Shown piece by piece: positions 17,650-24,876 of a stretch of 64,000 nucleotides of DNA (the stretch's first letter is position 1; every line of letters begins with the position of its first letter). A program made the position numbers and the translations under genes. Below the pieces are notes generated by a model. The model was given only the letters and a program-made list of their open reading frames with translations, was not told the origin of the DNA and made no database searches. Source of the stretch: Zymobacter palmae. GTDB taxonomy: Bacteria; Pseudomonadota; Gammaproteobacteria; Pseudomonadales; Halomonadaceae. The stretch spans positions 2,142,035-2,206,034 of the forward strand of contig NZ_AP018933.1 of NCBI RefSeq assembly GCF_003610015.1. The letters run 5' to 3'.

Positions 17650-18081
17650 TCAGGGTTTGCCACCTGGTGCTGACAGCAGTCCGACATTCGGGACACCTGC
17701 ACGCTGCAGCGTGGCCATCAGCACTACGATATCACCGTAGGCCACGTGGCTATCGCCTCGCACCATAACCGGCGAACCCGGTGCCCCTTTCAGGATATCC
17801 TGCACCTGCTCGCCCAACTGCTCGAGCGTGGTCAGCTGGTCGTGCCCTTTCTGTCCAACGTAGTAGCGTCCGTCGCTGTCCACGGAAACGACAATCGCCG
17901 GTTTGCTCTCGTCTACCGGCGTGGCACTGGCCTTAGGTAAGTCGACGTTAACCCCTTGGTTCATCATCGGTGCGGTGATCATGAAGATGACCAACAGCAC
18001 CAGCATGACGTCAATGAACGGCACGACGTTGATGTCGCTGGCCAGCTTGCGACGGCTGCGGCGACTGAACGGACCTTGCAT
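17650..18081 (-). CDS. tolR: Tol-Pal system / ExbD-family protein TolR
   Basis: 143 aa inner-membrane protein with one N-terminal helix (about 20-42) carrying the essential Asp of the ion channel in NVVPFIDVMLVLLVIF, then a periplasmic domain ending VGLLSAPGG. With TolQ it uses the proton gradient to energise the outer-membrane constriction complex, or with ExbB the TonB system. VDLPKASA and the GVPNVGLL end favour TolR over ExbD. It starts 11 bp after tolQ. tolA, tolB and pal are not adjacent; a terminator follows instead. Confidence 0.85.
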   Translation of the reverse strand: MQGPFSRRSRRKLASDINVVPFIDVMLVLLVIFMITAPMMNQGVNVDLPKASATPVDESKPAIVVSVDSDGRYYVGQKGHDQLTTLEQLGEQVQDILKGAPGSPVMVRGDSHVAYGDIVVLMATLQRAGVPNVGLLSAPGGKP

Positions 18082-18092
18082 GCGACGCCTCC

Positions 18093-18797
18093 TCAGGCCT
18101 TATCACGTTCGCGCTGCAGACGCTGAGCCTGCAGGTTGCGTTCGAGAATGGCATACAGCTCTTCTGCGAAATCTTCATAGCGCGTCTGCAGCTGATCGAC
18201 GGACGATGACAGGCGGTTGTACGCGATGACGGCTGGAATGGCGGCAAACAGCCCGGTAGCAGTCGCAATCAGTGCTTCAGCGATCCACGGGGCGACCGTC
18301 GCCAGCGTAGCCTGCTGGGCCAGCGATAGCGACTGAAACGATCCCATAATGCCCCATACCGTACCGAACAAACCGATGTACGGGCTGGCAGAGCTGATAA
18401 TCGCCAGAATGGAAAGGTGCTGGCCGTTGCGTGACTCTTCACGGGAAAGCGCTACGCGCATGCCACGCTCGACACTGCCCATAATGCCACCGATATCCTT
18501 CAGCCGTGTGACCTGACGGTTGAATTCACGGAAGCCGGCATGGAACACGTGTGCGGCCCCGGTCGGACGCTCCGGCTGGGACTTGTACAGTTCATTAAGG
18601 TCAATACCCGACCAGAAGCGCTGCTCGAAGCCATCCAGTGCACGACGGGCGCGCACCAGATCGACGCCACGTCGAAAGATGATGACCCACGAGGTAATGG
18701 AAAAGAGCAGCAGGATAGCCATGACCGCTTGCACCACGCCACTGGCGTGCGAGACAAGCGAGAGGATGGACATGGAGTGCTCGACCGATTCGTTCAT
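18093..18797 (-). CDS. tolQ: Tol-Pal system / ExbB-family protein TolQ
   Basis: 234 aa, three membrane helices (about 18-40, 135-160 and 170-195), the ExbB/TolQ/MotA proton channel. FGTVWGIMGSF and ATVAPWIAEALIATATGLFAAIPAVIAYNR are the conserved TM2/TM3 blocks. The N-terminal HSMSILSLVSHASGVVQ segment is closer to Pseudomonas TolQ than to ExbB, from memory. ATG at 18797; the open frame upstream to 18884 has no homology. ybgC, which usually precedes it, is not present. Confidence 0.87.
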   Translation of the reverse strand: MNESVEHSMSILSLVSHASGVVQAVMAILLLFSITSWVIIFRRGVDLVRARRALDGFEQRFWSGIDLNELYKSQPERPTGAAHVFHAGFREFNRQVTRLKDIGGIMGSVERGMRVALSREESRNGQHLSILAIISSASPYIGLFGTVWGIMGSFQSLSLAQQATLATVAPWIAEALIATATGLFAAIPAVIAYNRLSSSVDQLQTRYEDFAEELYAILERNLQAQRLQRERDKA

Positions 18798-19015
18798 GGA
18801 AACTCTCGTCCTGTATCTGGAACATGCCCTGTCTGGCGCAAAGCGCAGACGACACTGTGGAAGAATGCCCCTTGGCAGAGGCATAGAAGCCTAGGTTCAG
18901 CCTACACCGTCGCCAGGCGATAATGCACACGTTACTCATTGACAGTGAAGCAGGAAATCACATCAGTGAAAAGTCATCACATATGACCTTTCCTGACATG
19001 ATCTCGATGCGACAG

Positions 19016-19048
19016 CGCGCGCTTTCCACCCGATCGGCGGGAAGCGCG
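19016..19048. terminator. Strong hairpin downstream of etfA
   Basis: GCGCGCTTTCC and GGGAAGCGCGC pair over 11 positions (one G-T pair), 15 bp after the etfA stop. No T-run on the minus strand; a second, weaker AAGTCAT/ATGACTT-type hairpin lies at about 18970-18992. Confidence 0.4.
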
Positions 19049-19062
19049 CACTGACTACGACC

Positions 19063-19995
19063 TCACAGCTTGCGTTCGAGTTCCGGCAGTACTTCAAGCA
19101 GGTTCCCAACAAGCCCATAATCGGCAATGCGGAAGATCGGGGCTTCAGGATCCTGGTTGATCGCCACAATCACCTTGGAGTCCTGCATGCCCGCTTGGTG
19201 CTGAATCGCACCAGAGATACCTACCGCAATATATAGCTCAGGCGCTACGATCTTGCCGGTCTGGCCGACCTGCAGGTCGTTGGGCACGAAGCCTGCATCA
19301 ACAGCGGCACGTGAGGCACCAATGGCCGCATCCAGCTTGTCCGCCAGCGCGGCCAGTAGTAGGAAGTTGTCGGCGCTACCGACTCCGCGACCACCGGAAA
19401 TGACGATGCGCGCATTGGAAAGCGTCGGGCCATCGTTTTCATCAATGTCTTCCGATACGAACTGCACCTGGCTGCTGGGTGCCGCCGTTGCGGCAACCTC
19501 AAAGCGCGCATTCATACGCGGCAGGATCTCGACCGGTTCGAAAGCCGTTGGACGAACCGTCAACAGTTTCTTGTCGTCTCTGGAGCGCACGGTCTCCAGC
19601 ACACTGCCCGCATAGGCGGGACGCACGAACGTGGCGTCATCCTTAATCGCGATCACGTCGGAGATCGGGGAAACGTCCAACAGCGCCGCTACCCGCGGCA
19701 GCACACTGCGGCCTATGGCACTGTTTGCCACCAGCAGGTGGCTGTAACCGTCCATCAGCGGCAGGATAACCTGCGTGACGTCTTCGGCCAACGGATGCAC
19801 CAAGTGCACGGAATCGGCCGCCAGCACATGGCGTACACCGTCCAGCTTGGCCGCTTCACCCAGCGCCAGATTGACGTCGAAACCGACGATCAGCACATCC
19901 ACGTCGTCGCTCAGCTGACGCGCCGCCGCCACGACGTGCGGCATTGCGCTGCTCAAAACGCCTTCACGATGTTCACCTAGAACCAGCACACTCAT
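19063..19995 (-). CDS. etfA: Electron transfer flavoprotein alpha subunit
   Basis: 310 aa. Binds FAD and passes electrons from acyl-CoA and other dehydrogenases to ETF-ubiquinone oxidoreductase. The C-terminal FAD domain has [55 protein letters not shown] and [21 protein letters not shown], all diagnostic. Length is typical. Its ATG overlaps the etfB stop by 4 nt. The ETF-QO gene is divergent 1 kb away, so this locus forms one functional unit. Confidence 0.96.
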   Translation of the reverse strand: MSVLVLGEHREGVLSSAMPHVVAAARQLSDDVDVLIVGFDVNLALGEAAKLDGVRHVLAADSVHLVHPLAEDVTQVILPLMDGYSHLLVANSAIGRSVLPRVAALLDVSPISDVIAIKDDATFVRPAYAGSVLETVRSRDDKKLLTVRPTAFEPVEILPRMNARFEVAATAAPSSQVQFVSEDIDENDGPTLSNARIVISGGRGVGSADNFLLLAALADKLDAAIGASRAAVDAGFVPNDLQVGQTGKIVAPELYIAVGISGAIQHQAGMQDSKVIVAINQDPEAPIFRIADYGLVGNLLEVLPELERKL

Positions 19996-20747
19996 GACAG
20001 CACCTTCGCTTCGTTCTTCAGTCGGTCGATCAGTTCATCTACGGAATCCACCATGACACCCGCCTGACGTTCCGGCGGCAGCTCGACGCTGAGGCGTTCG
20101 AGGTGAGGCGTCAGATCGATACCCATGTCGGCCGCTTGACGTGTGTCGATCGGTTTTTTCTTCGCCTTCATGATGGCCGGCAGACGCGCATAACGCGGCT
20201 CGTTGAGGCGCAGATCCACCGTGACGACCGCGGGCAAACGCAGCGACAGCGTTTCTAGGCCGTCGTCGATTTCACGCGTGACGACACAGTAGCCTTCATG
20301 CTCGAACGACAGTTCAGAAGCATAAGTACCCTGCGCCCAGCCCAACAGTGCAGACAGCATCTGCCCAGTCTGGTTGTTGTCGGTGTCGATGGACTGCTTG
20401 CCCAGCAGCACTAAGCCCGGCTGCTCTTCTTCGGCGATCACTTTCAGCAGTTTGGCGACGGCCAGCGACTCGAGCGCTTCTTCCGTCTCAATATGGATGA
20501 CGCGGTCGATGCCCAGCGCTAGAGCGGCGCGCAGCTGCTCTTGAGCGGCCTGCGGACCGATCGTCACGGCAACCGTCTCAGACGCGATGCCCTTTTCCTT
20601 GAGCCGAACCGCTTCTTCCACGGCAATTTCGCAGAAGGGGTTCATAGCCATTTTCACGTGAGCTTGGTCAACGGCGGTATTTTCCGCATTGACGCGCACT
20701 TTCACGTTGTGATCAATGACGCGCTTGATCGCGACGAGTACCTTCAT
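19992..20747 (-). CDS. etfB: Electron transfer flavoprotein beta subunit
   Basis: 251 aa from the ATG at 20747 (MKVLVAIKRVIDHNVKVRV), with GAGGA 5 nt upstream; the longer frame from 20774 is less likely. It binds AMP and forms the ETF heterodimer. AMNPFCEIAVEEAVRLKEKG, LGKQSIDTDNNQTGQM and the VDLRLNEPRYARLPAIMKAKKKP signature near residue 180-200 are intact. Coupled to etfA by a 4-nt overlap. Confidence 0.96.
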   Translation of the reverse strand: MKVLVAIKRVIDHNVKVRVNAENTAVDQAHVKMAMNPFCEIAVEEAVRLKEKGIASETVAVTIGPQAAQEQLRAALALGIDRVIHIETEEALESLAVAKLLKVIAEEEQPGLVLLGKQSIDTDNNQTGQMLSALLGWAQGTYASELSFEHEGYCVVTREIDDGLETLSLRLPAVVTVDLRLNEPRYARLPAIMKAKKKPIDTRQAADMGIDLTPHLERLSVELPPERQAGVMVDSVDELIDRLKNEAKVLS

Positions 20748-21039
20748 GGCATCCTCGTGTTCATGTGTATGCAAATAGTGTCAGGGGACCCGCGTTGCAT
20801 CGTTTCGGTCAGCCAGAGCGTGATGCGCCATACCATCGGCCGTCATCATGTGCGCTCGCTCGTGTACAATAAGCGTACATATCAGGTAAGACCTACCGTG
20901 TCGGCCGCTGGCGCCTCTACCCATCCGTCCTTCGATGCAACACGCTAGAAGGATGAAGGCAGAGAGTCTAGCATGATGCGCCCTTTTCACCCCATATCCG
21001 GTAACGGGTCAGAGCCCGTTTTCGACACAGGAGATCATC
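20748..21039. promoter_or_regulatory. Divergent promoter region of etfBA and the ETF-QO gene
   Basis: 292 bp between divergent genes. On the plus strand TACAAT (about 20865-20870) is a good -10 for the ETF-QO gene, although the -35 is poor. No regulator site is recognised with confidence. Confidence 0.35.
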
Positions 21040-22695
21040 GTGGAACGCGAAGTCATGGAATTCGACGTCATCATCGTAGGTGCGGGACCTGCCGGTCTGG
21101 CCGCCGCCTGTCGCCTACGACAGTTGGCCAAGGATGCGGGCTGCGAGCTCTCGGTGGCCGTGCTCGAAAAAGGGGCTGAAATCGGTGCGCATATTCTATC
21201 GGGGGCGCTGCTGGACACGACAGCGCTAAGCGAACTGTTCCCTGACTGGAAAGAACGCGGCGCTCCAGTGACGACTGCGGTCACCAAGGAAAAGGTCTGT
21301 CTGCTGACCAGCGCCAAGCATGCGATCACCGTACCCTCGCCCTTCGTGCCGCCGTCCATGCACAATCACGACAGCTATGTAATCAGCGCCGGCGATCTGT
21401 GTCGCTGGCTCGGCGAACAGGCCGAAGCGCTGGGAGTCGATATCTTCCCTGGCTTTGCTGCCCAATCACTGGCACTGGATGAAGAAGGCCATGTCAAAGG
21501 CGTCGTGACCGGCGACATGGGGCTGGATGCCAACGAGGTGCCCCGCGACGATTTCGAACCGGGCATACAGCTGGAAGCGCCGCTGACGCTGTTCGCCGAA
21601 GGCTCACGCGGCCATTTGGGTAAGCAGCTGATCAAGCGTTTTGCTCTCGACCATCAGCGCGATGCACAGCACTATGCGATCGGTTTCAAAGAACTGTGGG
21701 AAGTGCCCGCCGAGCAGCACCGCCCCGGCGAGATCACCCACGCATCAGGCTGGCCACTCAACGGCCGTGCCAGCGGCGGCAGCTTCCTCTATCACGGTGC
21801 CGACCGCCAGGTCATGGTAGGACTGATCGTCGATCTGGACTACCGCAACCCGCACCTATCACCGTTTGATGAATTTCAGCGCATGAAGCACCACCCGCTG
21901 TTCGCCAAGGTACTGGAAGGCGGTACTCGTCTGGCATACGGCGCACGCAGTATCACCAAGGGCGGCCTTAATAGCCTGCCCAAGCAGACCTTTCCCGGCG
22001 GTATGCTGATCGGCTGCGATGCAGGCACGCTCGACTTCTCGCGCATCAAAGGCATTCATATGGCGATGAAATCGGGCATGTTAGCGGCAGAATCTGCCTT
22101 TGAAGCCCTGCGCCATGAGCAGGCGCCGGCCCGTCAGCAACCCACCACGACAGATATCGAGCAGCGCTTCAAGGCCAGCTGGGCCTACGAGGCTCTTAGC
22201 AAGACACGCAGCTTCGGCCCGGCCCTGCACCGCATGGGAACACTGATGGGCGGAGGTTGGAACCTGTTCGATCAGTGGACGCGTGGCCGCATACTGCCTA
22301 CGCTGCACGATCGCGTGCCCGACTATCAGCGCCTACGCTTTGCCCGCGATTGCACGCCGTTTGCCTACCCCGCACCTGACGGCAAGCTGTCGTTCGACCG
22401 CACGTCATCCGTTTATCTGGCCAATACCCAGCACGACGAACGTCAGCCTTGCCATCTGAAGCTGACCGACCCGCAGGTACCGGTTCGGGTCAATCTGCCG
22501 CTGTTCGATGAACCCGCACAGCGTTACTGCCCGGCGGGTGTCTACGAGATCATCACCACCGATGATGGCCCCGCGTTCCAGATTAATCCGGCTAACTGCA
22601 TTCACTGCAAGACCTGTGATATTAAGGACCCGTCACGCAATATTACCTGGACGCCCCCGGAAGGTGGCAGCGGGCCTAACTATCCCAATATGTAA
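21040..22695 (+). CDS. Electron transfer flavoprotein-ubiquinone oxidoreductase
   Basis: 551 aa membrane-associated flavo-iron-sulfur protein that takes electrons from ETF to ubiquinone. FAD-binding VIIVGAGPAGLAAACRL lies near residues 10-26, then SGALLDTTAL, GCDAGTLDFSRIKGIHMAMKSGM and a C-terminal 4Fe-4S site with C in RYCPAGVYE and CIHCKTCDIKDPSRNI. GTG at 21040 is chosen because AGGAG precedes it by 6 nt; an ATG at 21055 is the alternative. Length matches the family (about 550 aa). It is divergent from etfBA. Confidence 0.95.
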   Translation: MEREVMEFDVIIVGAGPAGLAAACRLRQLAKDAGCELSVAVLEKGAEIGAHILSGALLDTTALSELFPDWKERGAPVTTAVTKEKVCLLTSAKHAITVPSPFVPPSMHNHDSYVISAGDLCRWLGEQAEALGVDIFPGFAAQSLALDEEGHVKGVVTGDMGLDANEVPRDDFEPGIQLEAPLTLFAEGSRGHLGKQLIKRFALDHQRDAQHYAIGFKELWEVPAEQHRPGEITHASGWPLNGRASGGSFLYHGADRQVMVGLIVDLDYRNPHLSPFDEFQRMKHHPLFAKVLEGGTRLAYGARSITKGGLNSLPKQTFPGGMLIGCDAGTLDFSRIKGIHMAMKSGMLAAESAFEALRHEQAPARQQPTTTDIEQRFKASWAYEALSKTRSFGPALHRMGTLMGGGWNLFDQWTRGRILPTLHDRVPDYQRLRFARDCTPFAYPAPDGKLSFDRTSSVYLANTQHDERQPCHLKLTDPQVPVRVNLPLFDEPAQRYCPAGVYEIITTDDGPAFQINPANCIHCKTCDIKDPSRNITWTPPEGGSGPNYPNM

Positions 22696-22774
22696 GCGTA
22701 CTCAGTATGTAAACACCGTACGAGAGGACAGACCACCGCCAGCCACTAGGCCAGCAATCGACTGTCACGATATC

Positions 22775-22845
22775 AAAAGCCCGGCGTCCGACCTCAATCG
22801 CTGCTCCGCCAGCGTCAACCGAGGCAAGAGATGCCGGGCTTTTTT
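22775..22845 (+). terminator. Rho-independent terminator with branched loop after the ETF-QO gene
   Basis: AAAAGCCCGGC (22775-22785) pairs with GCCGGGCTTTT (22833-22843), followed by more T. The long loop itself folds (CGCTG/CAGCG and CCTC/GAGG), so the whole is a stacked structure. Confidence 0.8.
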
Positions 22846-22920
22846 AGAACAGACCGATATAAAAATGATGAGCAAGATGCTCACATAGAGATGCTAAAGA
22901 CTACGCCACCCGGATCTGGC

Positions 22921-23046
22921 TGTTGGCTGTTGGCTGTTGGCTGTTGGCTGTTGGCTGTTGGCTGTTGGCAGGTGGCAGGTGGCAGGTGGCAGGTGGCAGG
23001 TGGCAGGTGGCAGGTGGCAGGTGGCAGGTGGCAGGTGGCAGGTGGC
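22921..23046. repeat. Two-block heptanucleotide tandem repeat (TGTTGGC x7, AGGTGGC x11)
   Basis: Seven perfect copies of TGTTGGC (22921-22969) run directly into eleven perfect copies of AGGTGGC (22970-23046), 18 units and 126 bp in one register. The two units differ at positions 1 and 3. No spacers, so it is not a CRISPR array. It lies between the ETF-QO terminator and the 3' end of the zinc-ribbon/TM2 gene. Both long frames through it encode only a heptapeptide repeat and look like shadows. Confidence 0.95.
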
Positions 23047-23121
23047 GTATTATCTGACCTAGCCACTATTTTCGCCATTCCTATACGACACACACCCAAC
23101 GCCGCCCATACCACCCGAATG

Positions 23122-23157
23122 CAAGAACGCCAGCGGGTTTCCCCACTGGCGTTCTTG
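23122..23157. terminator. Hairpin downstream of the TM2 protein gene
   Basis: CAAGAACGCCAG (23122-23133) and CTGGCGTTCTTG (23146-23157) form a perfect 12-bp stem with a 12-nt loop, 21 bp after the stop at 23179. No T-run. Confidence 0.5.
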
Positions 23158-23178
23158 ATAGCGCACGATGGACGATAC

Positions 23179-23607
23179 TTAACGCTGACGATTATATTTT
23201 TCATCAAAACGCTGTGGGTCCATGCAAAGGAAGTAGATCCCTTCCCCCATGGCGACGAATGACGGAATCAGCGTCCAGAAGAACAGGATGTAGAAGATCG
23301 CCATGATCGGGTTGCCCAGATAGAAGCGATGCGCACCGAATATGCCCAGCCAGAAGGCCAGCACGGCAGCCACAATCCGGTTCTTACCTTTCCCCCCCAA
23401 TACATTCTGCAACGAATCGGCGTTGCGGCTAGGCGCACCACAGTGCGGGCACGCCCGCGCCTGCTGATGAATCTGCTGACCACAACCGTAGCAGTAGATC
23501 ATATTGGGGCGAAGTGCATTGGCCTTGCTCTCCGCAGGCACAGTGCCCTGTTGTTCGTGCTCGGTCGGCACCAGTGTGTTTTCAGATGTAGTGTCCGTAT
23601 CGCTCAT
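23179..23607 (-). CDS. Zinc-ribbon TM2-domain membrane protein
   Basis: 142 aa. An N-terminal Ser/Thr/Glu-rich leader of about 35 residues is followed by a zinc ribbon (MIYCYGCGQQ...ACPHCGAP, four Cys). A TM2 domain follows: two helices around HRFYLGNPIMAIFYILFF, then a Phe/Pro-rich turn, with a KYNRQR tail. The TM2 motif (G-x-H-R-F-Y-L-G) is clear; the cellular role of this family is not established. Start at 23607 with TGAGG 5 nt upstream. It is a paralog of the next gene, with hairpins separating the two transcripts. Confidence 0.75.
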   Translation of the reverse strand: MSDTDTTSENTLVPTEHEQQGTVPAESKANALRPNMIYCYGCGQQIHQQARACPHCGAPSRNADSLQNVLGGKGKNRIVAAVLAFWLGIFGAHRFYLGNPIMAIFYILFFWTLIPSFVAMGEGIYFLCMDPQRFDEKYNRQR

Positions 23608-23660
23608 CGCAGCCTCACTTCCAAATCGGTTGACGCCAATGATGCCATATATACAACAAC

Positions 23661-23685
23661 GCCGTGCATATAGGCTATGCACGGC
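23661..23685. terminator. Hairpin between the two TM2 genes
   Basis: GCCGTGCATA and TATGCACGGC (perfect 10-bp stem, 5-nt loop), 26 bp after the upstream gene's stop; on the minus strand GTTGTTGTATAT follows. Probable terminator. Confidence 0.6.
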
Positions 23686-23711
23686 GCAGAGAAACTTATC
23701 AGCGATAAGAA

Positions 23712-24011
23712 TCAGCGGCGATTATACTTCGCGTTGAACTTCTGTTCGTCGCCACACAGGAATACCAAGCCTTCGATGAAAGCGACGATACCCGGAATGC
23801 CCGTCCAGAAGAACAGCAGGTAAAGGATACCCAGACCGATATTACCGAGGTAGAAACGGTGAATACCGAATGCGCCGAGGAAGATCGCGAGGATACCCGC
23901 TACGACCTTACTTTTCCCCCCAGTGGTAGCACCGGTGCTCGGCGCGCCGCAAGACGGGCAAGCCTGGGCACTTTCGTGCATCTCTTTACCACAACCCTGA
24001 CAATAGATCAT
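23712..24011 (-). CDS. Zinc-ribbon TM2-domain membrane protein (shorter paralog)
   Basis: 99 aa. The zinc ribbon occupies residues 1-22 (MIYCQGCGKE...ACPSCGAP), then a Gly/Thr linker. The TM2 domain has two helices flanking GIHRFYLGNIGLGILYLLFF, then a KYNRR end. AGGGAAAT precedes the ATG. It is the minimal version of the protein encoded at 23179, and the shared ends (FDEKYNRQR versus FNAKYNRR) point to duplication. The function is unknown; membrane location is predicted. Confidence 0.8.
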   Translation of the reverse strand: MIYCQGCGKEMHESAQACPSCGAPSTGATTGGKSKVVAGILAIFLGAFGIHRFYLGNIGLGILYLLFFWTGIPGIVAFIEGLVFLCGDEQKFNAKYNRR

Positions 24012-24876
24012 GTTTATTTCCCTGTTGAATCAATAAGTAAGCAACAACCAGATTTTTTGACGAGAGATGTCTCTCGTCTTAGGGAGGGTATTCTGCCCTA
24101 TCTGTTGTTATTCGGCAATTAACAAATAACCTTTAGTGACCACTTAACCCCTTCACACGTAAATCCAGCGATATTAATACGTTGTCTACTGCATGTTGCC
24201 TTTCCCAGTTTTACTAAAAGAAAGTCCACGACAAACAATGCGAAGTGATAAAGCGTCATGCATAACGAATGACACTTGTGCCCCATCACTTACCCCATCG
24301 CACTTAAAAATAGAACGAAGTGCCTTCTTGCCATCCATTATGTGATAGCAAGACCAACGCGGTTATTAGCCATACCCTCTTTTGCAATAAAATAACAAAT
24401 ACTCATTGCGGCATGAACATCTCCCACCGTGTCATACTCTGCTTTTACGCAGTGAATAGCGCAGCGACAGGCAAGCCCCCACTAATGCCTATCAACAATA
24501 TCCATCACTTAGCCAATAGATCGTATCTTGTCACTCAGAGGGTTATGGATGAGCGGATGCGGCAGGCGGGATCGGGCCCCGAGGTACAGTGTCACTCAGC
24601 GAGAACGTACCAGAAAAAAGGCCAACCTTACTCGCCCCCCATGAATAGCATCATGGGGAGGAAGGTGAGTTTTGCCCACCAGCGGATGACAACGCATGTG
24701 TTCGCCGATAAATAGCATGCGACAGCGATGCTGTGCGATGAACATGGGATGGGTAACAAAGGAAGTAGCCGCAAGCGGCAACCACGGCATAAGCTCGGAT
24801 ACCAACAACGCTACAGCCGTTGGCATTATCAGATGCAGAGCAATCTTTTGCTGGCACCTGCGGTATCTCTACTGGC
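24012..24876. other. AT-rich intergenic region without a supported gene
   Basis: About 865 bp. A hairpin GACGAGAGA/TCTCTCGTC (24059-24078), followed on the minus strand by a run of A, lies in the leader of the shorter TM2 gene. CCCCATG/CATGGGG (24637-24658) is another small inverted repeat. The short open frames on both strands have neither SD nor recognisable features. Confidence 0.5.

Noticed and set aside
22921-23046. Possible CRISPR array
   Set aside because: Units are 7 bp, directly adjacent and without spacers; no cas genes are present.
22831-23262. Open frame through the heptanucleotide repeats on the plus strand, and a similar one on the minus strand
   Set aside because: The products are just the translated repeat (heptapeptides) and overlap a clear terminator and the end of a real gene; no SD is present.
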